Shown: positions 24,986 through 35,330, counted from the first letter of the stretch. The stretch is DNA of 64,000 bases from Actinomadura pelletieri DSM 43383 (GCF_003634705.1 NZ_RBWU01000003.1:496001-560000); one strand, 5' to 3'. Translations and numbers: made by a program. Notes: a model not told the origin generated them from the letters alone.

Positions 24986-25753
24986 TCAGGGACGGGTGCG
25001 ACGGAGGGTGCCGCTCATCGCGATGCGGTCGCCGCGGAACCGGATGAACTCCAGGTCGACCGGTCTGCCGTCGGCGAGGTGGGTGAGGCGTTCGAGCATC
25101 AGCAGGGCCGCGCCGCGCGGAGCGTCCAGGGTCGCGGCCGAGTGCGGGTCGGCGTTGACGGCCTCCAACGTGACCTCGGCGCGTCCGAGGGGCTGCCCGG
25201 CGATCCGTTCGAGGAGGCCGAAGATGTCGTTGCGGGCGAGGTCCTCGGCGAGCAGCGGCTCCCCCAGGTCGCGGGCGATGTAGGTGAGGTCGAGGGAGAG
25301 CGGCAGCCCGTTCACCCGCCGGATCCGCTCGATGTAGACGACCGGCTCCCCCGGCGCCAGCCGCAGCCGGGCCGTGATCTCCCGGGACGGCGTGATCAGC
25401 CCGGTGGCGCGGACCTCGTTGTCGACCTCGCCGTGCTCGCGCAGCGTCTCGGCGAGCCCGCGGAGGGGCTCCAACCCGTGCGGGTACTTCTCGGCGACGG
25501 CGAGGGTGCCGACCCCGGGGCAGCGTTCGACGAGGCCCTCGGCGCGCAGCAGGTCCAGCGCCTCCCTGACGGTGTTGCGGGACGTGCCGAACTCCCGGAC
25601 GAGTTCGGACTCGGCGGGCAGCACCCCGCTGCGGAACTCGCCGTACAGCACCTGGCGGCGCAGCACGTCCGCCACCTGGCGGGCGCGGTCGGCCCGCAAC
25701 CTGCGGACGTCCGCCAACGTCAGCGGCTCGGCGGCATTGTCGTTCCTGGTCAC
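24986..25753 (-). CDS. GntR/HutC-family transcriptional regulator with UTRA domain
   Basis: This 255-residue regulator has an N-terminal winged helix (QVADVLRRQVLYGEFRSGVLPAESELVREFGTSRNTVREALDLLRAEGLVER) and a C-terminal UTRA effector-binding domain (GEPVVYIERIRRVNGLPLSLDLTYI). It is the first gene of the operon encoding the ferredoxin, ABC importer and flavoprotein, so it most likely controls its own operon by binding a substrate or product. GTG 25753 is preferred. The AT-rich stretch 25760-25790 just upstream, with CCTACT and AATAGG arms, may hold the promoter and operator. I see no other feature between here and pepA (25754-26047). Confidence 0.88.
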   Translation of the reverse strand: MTRNDNAAEPLTLADVRRLRADRARQVADVLRRQVLYGEFRSGVLPAESELVREFGTSRNTVREALDLLRAEGLVERCPGVGTLAVAEKYPHGLEPLRGLAETLREHGEVDNEVRATGLITPSREITARLRLAPGEPVVYIERIRRVNGLPLSLDLTYIARDLGEPLLAEDLARNDIFGLLERIAGQPLGRAEVTLEAVNADPHSAATLDAPRGAALLMLERLTHLADGRPVDLEFIRFRGDRIAMSGTLRRTRP

Positions 25754-26047
25754 GGCGGCAAACCTACTAAACAAGTCGGAATAGGTGAATAGAAGGGAGG
25801 TTCCGCCACCGCGAATGTCCATGACCCCCCGCGCCACCTGGGGCGCGACGCTCCACCAGATGCGTTCCGCCACCCGTTCCGCCGCCCGCGCCACCCACCC
25901 ACACCACCAACCGCGCCCACGCCCACGCGGCCGACCGTGCCGCCGTCGGGCCCTTTGTCACGCCCTGGCGGGGACCGTCCTAGGGGACGGGCAAGGCTTG
26001 CTCCTAAAGGGCGAAAGCGGTCACCGGTGGGACTAACATCGTGCTAC

Positions 26048-27538
26048 GTGACGAGCATCAGCCTTGACGGCGCAGCCCTGGCAAGCATTGACGTAGACGC
26101 CATCGTGATCGGCGTCGCTCCGGCCGGGACGGGTGTCGCGCCGGCCGCGGGAACCGAGGACCTCGACCGCGCGCTGGACGGCAGGCTCGCCGAGGCGCTG
26201 GCCGCGCTGGGCGCCACCGGCAAGGCCGGGGAGATCACCAAGCTTCCCGCGCTCGGCGCCGTCACCGCCAAGGTCATCGTGGCCGCCGGGCTGGGCGAGT
26301 CGCCGTCGGCCGAGGACGTGCGCCGCGCCGCGGGCGCCGCCGTCCGCTCCCTCGCCGGGCACGCCCGTGTCGCCGTCGCGCTGCCGACCGTGTCCACCGA
26401 GGACGTCGAGGCGGTCGCGCTCGGGTCGCTGCTCGGCGCCTACTCGTTCGACGCCTACCGCACCGGCGGCGACCACAGGAGCCCGGTCGAGGAGATCCGG
26501 TTGTCGGCGCCCGCGTCCGAGGAGGCGGCCGTGGAGGCGGCCGTCGAACGGGCCCGGGTCCTCGCCGACTCGGTGAAGCTCGTCCGTGACCTCGTCAACA
26601 CCCCGCCGTCCCACCTCGCCCCCGAGGACCTCGCCGCGGAGGCCGCCCGGGTCGCCGGGGAGACCGGCCTCGCCATCGAGGTGCTGGACGAGAAGGCGCT
26701 CGTCGAGGGCGGCTACGGCGGCATCGCCGGCGTCGGGCAGGGCTCGGTCAACCCGCCGCGCCTGGTCCGCCTCGCCCACACCCACCCGGAGGCGACCAGG
26801 ACCCTCGTGCTGGTCGGGAAGGGCATCACGTTCGACTCCGGCGGCCTGTCCCTCAAGCCGTCCGAGGCCATGGACTGGATGAAGTCCGACATGGGCGGCG
26901 CCGCCGCGGTCCTCGGCGCGCTCGCCGCCGTCGCCAGGCTCGGGGTCAAGGTCAACGTGGTCGGGTACCTGACCATCGCGGAGAACATGCCGAGCGGCAC
27001 CGCGCAGCGCCCGTCGGACGTGCTGCGCATCTACGGCGGCAAGACCGTCGAGGTCCTCAACACCGACGCCGAGGGCCGCCTCGTCATGGCCGACGCCCTC
27101 GTCCGCGCCGGAGAGGACTCCCCCGACCTGCTCGTGGACGTCGCGACGCTGACCGGCGCGCAGCTCGTCGCGCTCGGCACCCGGACCACCGGCGTCATGG
27201 CCAACGACGACGCCGTCCGGGAGAAGGTCGTCGCGGCGGCCGAGCGCGCCGGCGAGCCGTCGTGGGGCATGCCGCTTCCGGCGGAGCTGCGCAAGGGCCT
27301 CGACTCGGCGGTCGCCGACATCGCCAACATCAGCGGCGACCGGTGGGGCGGCATGCTCGTCGCCGGGGTGTTCCTGAAGGAGTTCGTGCCGGACGGCGTC
27401 AGGTGGGCGCACCTCGACATCGCGGGCCCGTCGTTCAACAAGGGCGAGCCGTACGGCTACACCCCGAAGGGCGGCACCGGCGCCGCGGCCCGCACGCTCG
27501 TCCAGATCGCCGAGGACCTCGCCGCCGGAGTCCTGTAG
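26048..27538 (+). CDS. pepA: Leucyl aminopeptidase (M17 family)
   Basis: This 496-residue hexameric zinc peptidase removes N-terminal amino acids. The M17 catalytic domain is clear: VGKGITFDSGGLSLKPSEAMDWMKSDMGGAAAVLGAL and the signature VLNTDAEGRLVMADAL, with metal ligands among those Lys, Asp and Glu residues. The N-terminal domain is the variable alpha/beta domain. GTG 26048 is chosen because the upstream 37 codons are low-complexity. It is the first gene of the pepA-lpdA-sucB stretch, corresponding to pepB near dlaT in mycobacteria. Confidence 0.95.
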   Translation: MTSISLDGAALASIDVDAIVIGVAPAGTGVAPAAGTEDLDRALDGRLAEALAALGATGKAGEITKLPALGAVTAKVIVAAGLGESPSAEDVRRAAGAAVRSLAGHARVAVALPTVSTEDVEAVALGSLLGAYSFDAYRTGGDHRSPVEEIRLSAPASEEAAVEAAVERARVLADSVKLVRDLVNTPPSHLAPEDLAAEAARVAGETGLAIEVLDEKALVEGGYGGIAGVGQGSVNPPRLVRLAHTHPEATRTLVLVGKGITFDSGGLSLKPSEAMDWMKSDMGGAAAVLGALAAVARLGVKVNVVGYLTIAENMPSGTAQRPSDVLRIYGGKTVEVLNTDAEGRLVMADALVRAGEDSPDLLVDVATLTGAQLVALGTRTTGVMANDDAVREKVVAAAERAGEPSWGMPLPAELRKGLDSAVADIANISGDRWGGMLVAGVFLKEFVPDGVRWAHLDIAGPSFNKGEPYGYTPKGGTGAAARTLVQIAEDLAAGVL

Positions 27539-27743
27539 CCGAAATCCGGAACCGGGAACAGGGGGGATCAGGAATTCCGCGAGGGGACCCGCCCGCCGTC
27601 GCGCGGAGTGAGCAGAATAGATTCTCTCGTGGTGGCGGGGGCCCGCACCGGCGCGCCCGCCCGGTCCTCCACCCGAAGGACCCGCACCACCTGAAGGGGC
27701 GCCTCGACATCCGTGGCGCCACGACCCGGAAAGGGAGCGTCCA

Positions 27744-29135
27744 GTGGCTGACAACGGCCCCTTCGACATCGTCGTCCTGGGAGCCGGCAGCGGCGGTTAC
27801 GCGTGCGCGCTGCGCGCCGCCGAGCTCGGCAAGACCGTCGCGCTGATCGAGAAGGACGAGTCCCTCGGCGGAACGTGCCTGAACCGCGGGTGCATCCCCA
27901 CCAAGGCGCTGCTGCACGCGGCCGAGGTGGCGGACCAGTCCCGCGAGGCCGCCAAGTTCGGCGTGAAGGCCACGTTCGAGGGCATCGACATCGAGGGCGT
28001 GCACGCCTACAAGGACAGGGTCGTCTCGACGACCGTCAAGGGCCTCACCGGGCTCATCAAGGCCAAGGGCATCGAGATCGTGCACGGCGCCGGCCGCCTC
28101 ACCGGCCCGACCACGGTCGAGGTCACCGGCGCGGACGGCGCCCGCACCGTCGAGGGACGGCACATCGTGCTCGGCACCGGCTCCGAGCCGAGGTCGCTGC
28201 CCGGCCTGGAGATCGACGGGGAGCGCGTCATCTCCAGCGACCACGCGCTGCGCCTCGACCGCGTCCCCGGCTCGGTCGTCATCCTCGGCGGCGGTGTGAT
28301 CGGTGTCGAGTTCGCCAGCGTGTGGCGCTCGTTCGGCGCGGAGGTCACCATCGTCGAGGCCCTCCCGCACCTGCTTCCGCTGGAGGAGGAGTCCAGCTCC
28401 AAGCGGCTGGAGCGCGCGTTCCGCAAGCGCGGCATCAAGTTCGAGGTCGGCACCCGCTTCGAGGGCGTCAAGACGACCCAGGGCGGCGTCTCCGTCACGC
28501 TCCAGGGCGGTAAGACGATCGACGCGGAGCTGCTGCTGGTCGCGGTCGGCCGCGGCCCGGTCTCCGACGGCATCGGCCTGGCCGAGGTCGGCGTCGAGAC
28601 CGAGCGCGGGTTCGTGAAGGTCGACGAGTACTGCCGGACGAACGTCCCGACCATCTCCGCGGTCGGCGACCTGATCCAGACGCCGCAGCTCGCCCATGTC
28701 GGGTTCGCGGAGGGCATCCTCGTCGCCGAGCGGCTGGCCGGGCTGAACCCCGCCTCGATCGACTACGACGGCGTCCCCCGCATCACCTACTCCGATCCCG
28801 AGGTGGCCTCGGTCGGCATCACATCCGCCGTGGCCCGCGAGCGCGGGTACGAGATCAAGGAGGTCGTCTACGACCTGGCCGGCAACCCGAAGAGCAAGAT
28901 CCTCGGGACGCAGGGCGAGGTCAAGGTGATCGCGGCCGTGGACGGTCCCGTCCTCGGCCTGCACATGGTCGGGGCACGCGTGGGCGAGCTCATCACGGAG
29001 GGGCAGCTCATCTACAACTGGGAGGCCCTGCCGAGCGAGGTCGCCCAGCTGATCCATCCGCACCCGACCCAGTCCGAGGCGGTAGGCGAGGCCCACCTCG
29101 CCCTCGCCGGCAAACCACTGCACGTTCACGGCTGA
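27744..29135 (+). CDS. lpdA: Dihydrolipoyl dehydrogenase (E3)
   Basis: E3 (463 aa) reoxidises dihydrolipoamide on the E2 using FAD and NAD+. Motifs: FAD site VVLGAGSGGYACALRAAELG, redox-active disulfide GGTCLNRGCIPTK, NAD site VVILGGGVIGVEFASVW, and the C-terminal active base in HPHPTQSEAVGEAH. It is 36 bp from sucB, so E3 and E2 are made together. The 205 bp gap from pepA probably holds a separate promoter. Confidence 0.97.
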   Translation: MADNGPFDIVVLGAGSGGYACALRAAELGKTVALIEKDESLGGTCLNRGCIPTKALLHAAEVADQSREAAKFGVKATFEGIDIEGVHAYKDRVVSTTVKGLTGLIKAKGIEIVHGAGRLTGPTTVEVTGADGARTVEGRHIVLGTGSEPRSLPGLEIDGERVISSDHALRLDRVPGSVVILGGGVIGVEFASVWRSFGAEVTIVEALPHLLPLEEESSSKRLERAFRKRGIKFEVGTRFEGVKTTQGGVSVTLQGGKTIDAELLLVAVGRGPVSDGIGLAEVGVETERGFVKVDEYCRTNVPTISAVGDLIQTPQLAHVGFAEGILVAERLAGLNPASIDYDGVPRITYSDPEVASVGITSAVARERGYEIKEVVYDLAGNPKSKILGTQGEVKVIAAVDGPVLGLHMVGARVGELITEGQLIYNWEALPSEVAQLIHPHPTQSEAVGEAHLALAGKPLHVHG

Positions 29136-29171
29136 CAAGCCGCACCCGTATTCCGAAGGAGTCGCTGAGAC

Positions 29172-30710
29172 ATGCCGGTCTCCGTCACCATGCCCCAGCT
29201 CGGCGAGAGCGTCACCGAGGGCACCGTCACCCGCTGGCTCAAGAAGGAGGGCGAGCGCGTCGAGACCGACGAGCCGCTCCTGGAGGTGTCGACCGACAAG
29301 GTCGACACGGAGATCCCCTCCCCCGCCTCGGGCGTCCTGACCAGCATCACCGTCGCCGAGGACGAGACCGTCGAGGTCGGCGCCGAACTGGCCGTCATCG
29401 GCGACGAGGGCGACGCGCCGTCCGGCGGCGGCGCCCCCGCCGCGCAGGAGGAGGAGGCGCCCGCCGAGCCGCAGGCCGAGCAGGCGCCCGCCGCGCCACC
29501 GCAGCAGGAGGCACCGCAGCAGGAGGCACCGCAGCAGCAGGCCCCGCCGCCCGCGTCGTGGCCGCCGCCCGCGCAGGAGCAGCCGCCCGCGCCGCCGTCC
29601 CCGGCGCCCGCCCCGCAGCAGCAGGCGCCGCAGCAGCCGTCCGCGCCGGCGCCGGCACCCGCGGCGCAGCCGCGGCCCGCCGCCGAGCCCGAGCGGGCCG
29701 AGGCGCCGTCCGGCGACGGACCGTACGTCACGCCGCTGGTGCGCAAGCTCGCCGCCGAGCACAACGTCGACCTGGGCACGGTCAAGGGCACCGGCGTCGG
29801 CGGCCGCATCCGCAAGCAGGACGTCCTGGAGGCCGCCCGCGCCGCCCAGCAGGCGGCGCAGCAGGCCGCCCAGCAGGCCACCGCACCGGCGGCGCCCGCT
29901 CCGGCGCCCGCCGCCGCGCCGCCGGCCCCGGTCGGGCGGCACGCGGCCCCGGCGCCCGCGGGCGCGCCCGCCGAGCAGCTCGCGCTGCGCGGCCGGACCG
30001 AGAAGATGTCCCGGATGCGGCAGACGATCGCCCGCCGCATGGTGGAGTCGTTGCAGGTGTCCGCGCAGCTCACCACCGTCGTCGAGGTGGACATCACCAA
30101 GATCGCGCGGCTGCGGGAGCAGGCGAAGGCCGACTTCCAGGCCCGCGAGGGCGTCAAGCTGTCGTTCCTGCCGTTCTTCGCGCTGGCGACGGTCGAGGCG
30201 CTCAAGGCGCACCCGAAGCTGAACGCCGTGATCAACCCCGAGACGAACGAGGTCACCTACCACGAGGTGGAGAACCTCTCCATCGCGGTGGACGTCCCCG
30301 AGCGCGGCCTGATGGTGCCCGTCGTGCACAACGCGGGCCAGCTCAACCTCGGCGGCCTCGCGCAGCGGATCGCCGACCTCGCCGAGCGCACCCGCACCAA
30401 CAAGGTGAGCCCGGACGAGCTGGCGGGCGGCACGTTCACGCTGACCAACACCGGCAGCCGCGGCGCGCTGTTCGACACCCCGATCCTGAACCAGCCGCAG
30501 GTCGCGATGCTCGGCACCGGCGCCGTCGTGAAGCGTCCCGCCGTCATCGACGACCCGGAGATCGGCGAGGTCATCGCGGTGCGGTCGATGGTGTACCTGG
30601 CGCTGACCTACGACCACCGGCTGATCGACGGCGCGGACGCCGCGCGTTTCCTCGCCACGATCAAGCACCGGCTGGAAGAGGGCAACTTCGAGTCGGAGCT
30701 GGGCCTGTGA
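29172..30710 (+). CDS. sucB: Dihydrolipoamide acyltransferase (E2) of 2-oxoacid dehydrogenase, SucB/DlaT type
   Basis: E2 (512 aa) transfers acyl groups to CoA in the 2-oxoglutarate and/or pyruvate dehydrogenase. There is one lipoyl domain with the modified Lys at residue 43 in [12 protein letters not shown], a very long Ala/Pro/Gln linker (residues about 80-180), a peripheral subunit-binding domain ([30 protein letters not shown]), a second Ala/Gln/Pro linker, and a catalytic domain ending in the active-site [15 protein letters not shown]. In mycobacteria DlaT at this position serves both complexes. lipB and lipA downstream attach the lipoate. A strong terminator follows. Confidence 0.95.
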   Translation: MPVSVTMPQLGESVTEGTVTRWLKKEGERVETDEPLLEVSTDKVDTEIPSPASGVLTSITVAEDETVEVGAELAVIGDEGDAPSGGGAPAAQEEEAPAEPQAEQAPAAPPQQEAPQQEAPQQQAPPPASWPPPAQEQPPAPPSPAPAPQQQAPQQPSAPAPAPAAQPRPAAEPERAEAPSGDGPYVTPLVRKLAAEHNVDLGTVKGTGVGGRIRKQDVLEAARAAQQAAQQAAQQATAPAAPAPAPAAAPPAPVGRHAAPAPAGAPAEQLALRGRTEKMSRMRQTIARRMVESLQVSAQLTTVVEVDITKIARLREQAKADFQAREGVKLSFLPFFALATVEALKAHPKLNAVINPETNEVTYHEVENLSIAVDVPERGLMVPVVHNAGQLNLGGLAQRIADLAERTRTNKVSPDELAGGTFTLTNTGSRGALFDTPILNQPQVAMLGTGAVVKRPAVIDDPEIGEVIAVRSMVYLALTYDHRLIDGADAARFLATIKHRLEEGNFESELGL

Positions 30711-30739
30711 CCGTGTGACGGTTCGTCCACGGACACCGG

Positions 30740-30780
30740 AACCCCGCCGCGGCATCCGCCGCGGCGGGGTTCTTTTTCTT
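30740..30780 (+). terminator. Intrinsic terminator after sucB
   Basis: A perfect 13 bp GC-rich stem, AACCCCGCCGCGG (30740-30752) with CCGCGGCGGGGTT (30759-30771), and a six-base loop is followed by the T-rich TCTTTTTCTT. This is the clearest rho-independent terminator in the window. Confidence 0.92.
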
Positions 30781-30919
30781 ACGGGCCCGCGCACCCCGCC
30801 CCCGGCCGCGTCCGCGTGTGCCCTCACCAGCGGAAACTGGCCCGAAAGCGAAGGCCACTGATGCAAAAACGCGTGAGATTCTCAGCGGTCGGTGGCGTCG
30901 TTCGGCCTAGGGTGGACTC

Positions 30920-31807
30920 ATGAGGGTCACGATCACGGGCTCGTCGGGCTTGATCGGCTCGGCGCTGGTGCGGTCGCTGCGCGCGGACGGCCACGAGGTC
31001 GTCCGGTTGATCAGGAGGGAACCGACCCGGTCGGACGAGGCGCGCTGGTCTCCCCCGGACCGCTGTGTCGAGGCGGCGTCGCTGGACGGCGCGGACGCGG
31101 TCGTGCACCTGGCCGGGGCCGGGATCGGCGACCGTCCATGGACGAAGGCCTACAAACGCAAGATCCGGGACAGTCGACTGACCGGCACCCGGACGATCGC
31201 GGAGGCCATCGCCGCCGCGAGTTCCCGGCCCTCCGTGCTGGTCTGCGGTTCCGCGATCGGCTACTACGGCGACACCGACGGGCGGGAGGTCGACGAGAAG
31301 GCCCCCGCCGGACGCGGATTCCTCGCCACGCTCGTCCGCGACTGGGAGGCCGCGGCCGCCCCGGCCAGGGAGGCCGGGGTCCGGGTCGTCCTTGCGCGCA
31401 CGGGCGTCGTCCTGGCCCGTGACGGCGGCCTGCTCGGGTCCACGCTCCCCCTGTTCCGGCTCGGTCTCGGCGGGCGGCTCGGCGACGGCGACCAGTGGAC
31501 GAGCTGGATCTCCATCGACGACCAGGTCGCCGCGCTGCGGTTCCTCATCGAGAACGAGATCGCCGGTCCGGTCAACCTCACCGCCCCGAACCCGGTGACG
31601 AACGACACCTACACTCGGGCGCTCGGCCGTGTCCTGCACCGGCCGACCCGGGTGAAGGTTCCGAAGGTCGCGTTGCGGACGGCGTTGCGCGAGTTCGCCG
31701 ACGAGGGGCCGCTGATCAGCCAGCGGGTCGTGCCGCGGCGGCTGGCGGAGGCCGGGTTCCGCTTCGCGCACGAGGACGTGGACTCGGCCCTGCGTGCCGT
31801 GCTGTGA
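30920..31807 (+). CDS. TIGR01777 family NAD(P)-dependent epimerase-like protein
   Basis: This 295-residue short-chain-dehydrogenase-like protein has a Rossmann motif TITGSSGLIGSALVRSL, a central HLAGAGIGDRPWTKAYK, CGSAIGYYG (Tyr) and the C-terminal DUF1731-like region (RVKVPKVALRTALREFADEG). Relatives include E. coli YfcH and M. tuberculosis Rv2216, which occupies the same place between dlaT and lipB. The reaction is unknown. Confidence 0.92.
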   Translation: MRVTITGSSGLIGSALVRSLRADGHEVVRLIRREPTRSDEARWSPPDRCVEAASLDGADAVVHLAGAGIGDRPWTKAYKRKIRDSRLTGTRTIAEAIAAASSRPSVLVCGSAIGYYGDTDGREVDEKAPAGRGFLATLVRDWEAAAAPAREAGVRVVLARTGVVLARDGGLLGSTLPLFRLGLGGRLGDGDQWTSWISIDDQVAALRFLIENEIAGPVNLTAPNPVTNDTYTRALGRVLHRPTRVKVPKVALRTALREFADEGPLISQRVVPRRLAEAGFRFAHEDVDSALRAVL

Positions 31808-31893
31808 ATTCCAAGAAAACGCCAAAGTCCCCGCTGAATCCGCTCGGTGGTCGTACGGTGACGGTGAGATGGCCCGACCCACGAGGAGGGTGA

Positions 31894-32631
31894 ATGAGCA
31901 CCGACGGACAGCCGCACATCCTCGCGATCGGCGGAGGGAGCTTCGTCCCGGACGGGCGGGACGGGCACACACCGAGCCCGCTGCTGCGCTACGCGTTCGA
32001 CCTGACCGGCCAGGACCGCCCCAGGGTCTGCTTCCTGACGACGGCGGTCGGCGACGGCGCCGAGTACGTGTCCCGGCTCTACGCCGCGTTCTCCTCGATG
32101 GACGCCGAGGTCGGCCATCTGGCGCTGTTCCCGATGCCGAACGTCGCCGACGTCCGCGCGCACCTGCTCAACCAGGACCTGGTGTACGTGTCCGGCGGTA
32201 GCGTCGCGAACCTGCTCGCCCTGTGGCGGCTGCACGGGCTGGACGAGATCCTGCTGGAGGTGTGGCAGGAGGGCGTGGTGCTGTCCGGGCAGAGCGCGGG
32301 CGCGCTGTGCTGGCACGTCGGCGGAACCACCGACTCGTTCGGGCCGCAACTGCGGCCGCTGACCGACGGGCTCGGGTTCCTGCCGTACTCGTGCGGCGTC
32401 CACTACGACAGCGAGCCGCAGCGCCGCCCGCTGCTCCAGCAGCTCGTCGGCGAGGCGACGCTGCCGAGCGGGTACGCGGCCGACGAGGGCGTCGCGCTGC
32501 ACTACGTCGGCGCCGAGTTCGTCCAGGCCGTCTCCTACCGGAAGGACGCGGGAGCATACCGCGTCGAACCGGACGGGCCGGGAACGGCGAAGGAGTTCCG
32601 GCTGGAGCCCCGGTTGCTGGCATCCCCATAG
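31894..32631 (+). CDS. Peptidase E-like (S51 family, class I glutamine amidotransferase fold)
   Basis: This 245-residue cytoplasmic protein has the nucleophile elbow VLSGQSAGALCW expected of S51 dipeptidases, plus YVSGGSVANLLALWRLHGLDEIL and LGFLPYSCGVHYDSEPQRR, which carries the conserved His. It probably hydrolyses Asp- or Glu-containing dipeptides or is a related hydrolase; the exact substrate is not certain. It is inserted between the epimerase and lipB, a position without a counterpart in the mycobacterial order I recall. Confidence 0.85.
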   Translation: MSTDGQPHILAIGGGSFVPDGRDGHTPSPLLRYAFDLTGQDRPRVCFLTTAVGDGAEYVSRLYAAFSSMDAEVGHLALFPMPNVADVRAHLLNQDLVYVSGGSVANLLALWRLHGLDEILLEVWQEGVVLSGQSAGALCWHVGGTTDSFGPQLRPLTDGLGFLPYSCGVHYDSEPQRRPLLQQLVGEATLPSGYAADEGVALHYVGAEFVQAVSYRKDAGAYRVEPDGPGTAKEFRLEPRLLASP

Positions 32632-32667
32632 GTACCGGTCGATCCGCGAGGCTTTAGGCTGGCTCGT

Positions 32668-33396
32668 GTGAGCGATGTGGGCGTACGCGAGCTTGTGGTG
32701 GTGCACGCGGGGTTCGGCGCGGCGGCCGTCCCCTACGAGGAGGGGTGGGAGCTGCAACGGCGCACCCATGCCCTGCGGGTCGACGACGCGATTCCCGACA
32801 CCGTCCTTCTCATGGAGCATCAGCCCGTCTACACGGCGGGCAAACGGACCGCGCTCGCCGACCGGCCGCTGGGCGACCCCGGCGCCCCGGTCGTGGACGT
32901 GGACCGCGGCGGCAAGATCACCTGGCACGGTCCGGGCCAGCTCACCGGCTACCCGATCGTCCGGCTGACCGATCCGCGGGACGTCGTCGGGTACGTCCGG
33001 CTGTTGGAGCAGATGATGATGGACGTCTGCGCCGACCTCGGCCTGGCGACCGTCAGGGTGGAGGGACGCAGCGGCATCTGGGTGCCCGGCGCTCCCGACC
33101 GCAAGATCGGCTCGATCGGGATCCGGGTGGCGCAGGGCGTCGCGATGCACGGGTTCATGCTGAACTGCGACAACGATCTGGGCTGGTTCGACAAGATCGT
33201 CCCCTGCGGGATCCGGGACGTGGGGTCCACGACCCTCAGCCGGGAGCTCGACCGGAACGTCACGGTCGCCGAGGTCGTGCCGCTGGTGGAGCGGCATCTG
33301 GCCGCGGTGCTCGGCGCGGACGGCACCCTGCACCGCACCACGGCCCAACTGGAGGCCCTGCGGGGCGCTCAGCCCGCGGTGGCCATCACCTTGTAG
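32668..33396 (+). CDS. lipB: Lipoyl(octanoyl) transferase LipB
   Basis: LipB (242 aa) transfers octanoate from acyl-carrier protein to lipoyl domains such as that of sucB. Motifs are [38 protein letters not shown] with the catalytic Lys, and [12 protein letters not shown] with the catalytic Cys. It is followed by lipA after an inserted DUF1877 gene on the opposite strand. The 3' end overlaps that gene by 28 bp. Confidence 0.96.
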   Translation: MSDVGVRELVVVHAGFGAAAVPYEEGWELQRRTHALRVDDAIPDTVLLMEHQPVYTAGKRTALADRPLGDPGAPVVDVDRGGKITWHGPGQLTGYPIVRLTDPRDVVGYVRLLEQMMMDVCADLGLATVRVEGRSGIWVPGAPDRKIGSIGIRVAQGVAMHGFMLNCDNDLGWFDKIVPCGIRDVGSTTLSRELDRNVTVAEVVPLVERHLAAVLGADGTLHRTTAQLEALRGAQPAVAITL

Positions 33397-33878
33397 ACGG
33401 CCTGACCTTCGGTGGCGGCGGCCTGGAAGAACTCGGTGAGGCCCCGGTAGGCGGGTTCGAGGATCCGGTCACGGGCGTCGGCGTCGAGCCGGTCCGCGTC
33501 CTGGACCCCCGCCTCGCCCATCGCCGCGGGGTCGTACCGTCCGGCGACCGCGCCGAACGGTGTCGCGACGAGATGGTCGGCGGAGAGCTTCACCCGGTCC
33601 GGCGCCAGGTAGATGACGTCCATGCCGAGTTCGTCGGCGCCGTCCTCGGTGAGCAGCCGCCCACCGCACACGATGTCCGACTCGGGCTGGCGTCCCTCCC
33701 ACGGGTCGCCGGTGCAGAGGTAGTGCATCGCCTGCCACGCCCGGCCGAGGTCGAACAGGGCGGACGCGCCGCGGCGGCGCCAGTGGGCGTCGCCGAAGAC
33801 GTGGCGCGCGATCCGGCCGGGATCGGGCTCACCTTCCAGCACCGGCGGCACCCTGAGGTACGACATTGCCAGGCCCAC
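33369..33878 (-). CDS. DUF1877 family protein
   Basis: This 169-residue protein matches the DUF1877 layout: an N-terminal [15 protein letters not shown], a [10 protein letters not shown] segment, GGRLL, and the late YDPAAM segment before a helical C-terminus. Function is unknown. GTG 33878 has a perfect AGGAGG six bases upstream, better than ATG 33866. It sits antisense between lipB and lipA, which are usually adjacent or nearly so, and is thus an insertion into a conserved pair. Confidence 0.78.
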   Translation of the reverse strand: MGLAMSYLRVPPVLEGEPDPGRIARHVFGDAHWRRRGASALFDLGRAWQAMHYLCTGDPWEGRQPESDIVCGGRLLTEDGADELGMDVIYLAPDRVKLSADHLVATPFGAVAGRYDPAAMGEAGVQDADRLDADARDRILEPAYRGLTEFFQAAATEGQAVYKVMATAG

Positions 33879-34133
33879 TGCGGTCCTCCTGCTGACGCTG
33901 TTGCGTGACGACAGGGAGTCACCTTAGAGAGATCCACCGTGGTCCACGGCCGAAACGACACGAATCGACCGGGCGGAGAAGGTACTGTCATACGTTCGAT
34001 ACCGCACCGATACGGCTTCGAGGCCCGCCGGACGACTCCGGCCCGGTCCGCCGAGTGCGACGAGACGAGTCCCACCATATGCCCAGACGGCCCGGTGTGC
34101 CGACGTCGTTGACCGCGACGTACGCTGGGATCC

Positions 34134-35060
34134 GTGACGACGGTGACACCTGAGGGACGCAGGCTACTGCGCGTCGAGGCGCGCAACAGCCAGACCCCCA
34201 TCGAACGCAAGCCCGACTGGATCAAAACGCGGCTGAAGATGGGCCCGCAGTACCGGGAGCTCAGCGGCCTGGTGAAGGCGGAGGGCCTGCACACGGTCTG
34301 TCAGGAGGCCGGGTGTCCCAACATCTACGAATGCTGGGAGGACCGCGAGGCCACGTTCCTGATCGGCGGTGACCAGTGCACCCGGCGTTGCGACTTCTGC
34401 CAGATCGACACCGGCAAGCCCGCCGAGCTCGACCGTGACGAGCCGCGCCGCGTCGCCGAGTCCGTCGCGACGATGGGCCTGAAGTACGCCACCGTGACCG
34501 GTGTCGCCCGCGACGACCTGGACGACGGCGGCGCCTGGCTGTACGCCGAGACCGTCCGGGCGATCCACGCCGCGGTTCCCGGCTGCGGTGTCGAGCTGCT
34601 GATCCCCGACTTCAACGCCGTCCCCGAGCAGCTCGCCGAGGTGTTCTCGTCCCGGCCCGAGGTCCTGGCGCACAATGTGGAGACCGTGCCGCGGATCTTC
34701 AAGCGGATCCGTCCCGCGTTCCGCTACGAGCGTTCCCTCGAGGTCATCACCCGCGCCCGCGAGGACGGCCTGGTCACCAAGTCGAACCTGATCCTCGGCA
34801 TGGGCGAGACCCGCGAGGAGATCTCGCAGGCGCTGCGCGACCTGCACGACGCGGGCTGCGAACTCATCACGATCACGCAGTACCTACGGCCGAGCGCCCG
34901 CCACCACCCGGTGGAGCGCTGGGTGAAGCCGGAGGAGTTCGTGGAGCTGTCCGCCGAGGCGGAGGAGATCGGCTTCGCCGGTGTCATGTCCGGACCGCTG
35001 GTCCGCTCCAGCTACCGCGCCGGCCGCCTCTACCGCCAGGCCATCGAGGCACGAGCCTAG
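34134..35060 (+). CDS. lipA: Lipoyl synthase LipA (radical SAM)
   Basis: LipA (308 aa) inserts two sulfurs into octanoyl groups. The auxiliary cluster motif C-x4-C-x5-C is in [13 protein letters not shown] and the radical SAM motif C-x3-C-x2-C in CTRRCDFC. The C-terminal Ser that ligates the auxiliary cluster is in [13 protein letters not shown] 34134 is the start. The upstream 255 bp (33879-34133) presumably contains its promoter. No regulatory motif stood out there. Confidence 0.97.
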   Translation: MTTVTPEGRRLLRVEARNSQTPIERKPDWIKTRLKMGPQYRELSGLVKAEGLHTVCQEAGCPNIYECWEDREATFLIGGDQCTRRCDFCQIDTGKPAELDRDEPRRVAESVATMGLKYATVTGVARDDLDDGGAWLYAETVRAIHAAVPGCGVELLIPDFNAVPEQLAEVFSSRPEVLAHNVETVPRIFKRIRPAFRYERSLEVITRAREDGLVTKSNLILGMGETREEISQALRDLHDAGCELITITQYLRPSARHHPVERWVKPEEFVELSAEAEEIGFAGVMSGPLVRSSYRAGRLYRQAIEARA

Positions 35061-35184
35061 GGCCTGTTGCAAAGCGGCCTCACCCCACACACGAACGCGT
35101 GACCCGCCCGATGCAGCGATGCCGAAGGCGAGCGAAGCCGGGCGGATCGCGAAGCGATGCGCGTTCGCCCAGGAACGGTCACGC

Positions 35185-35276
35185 AGCGAGCCGCCAGGCG
35201 AGCGCAGTGGGCCGGTCCTGCAATCAACACAGCGAGCCGCCAGGCGAGCGCAGTGGGCCGGGCCTGCAATCAACAC
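35185..35276. repeat. Two tandem copies of a 46 bp repeat with flanking related pieces
   Basis: Copies at 35185-35230 and 35231-35276 differ at a single base. Each begins AGCGAGCCGCCAGGCGAGCG. The first 20 bases including the two before (35183-35202) are identical to 11446-11465. The preceding 35100-35160 is made of similar words (GCGAAGCGATGCGCG). The whole gap between lipA and the DUF4191 gene (35061-35330) has no plausible gene. Confidence 0.8.
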
Positions 35277-35330
35277 AGCCCGGTCCGGGGGCTGTCGGGA
35301 TCGTGACTCGACACCACTATTCTTGTGTCC

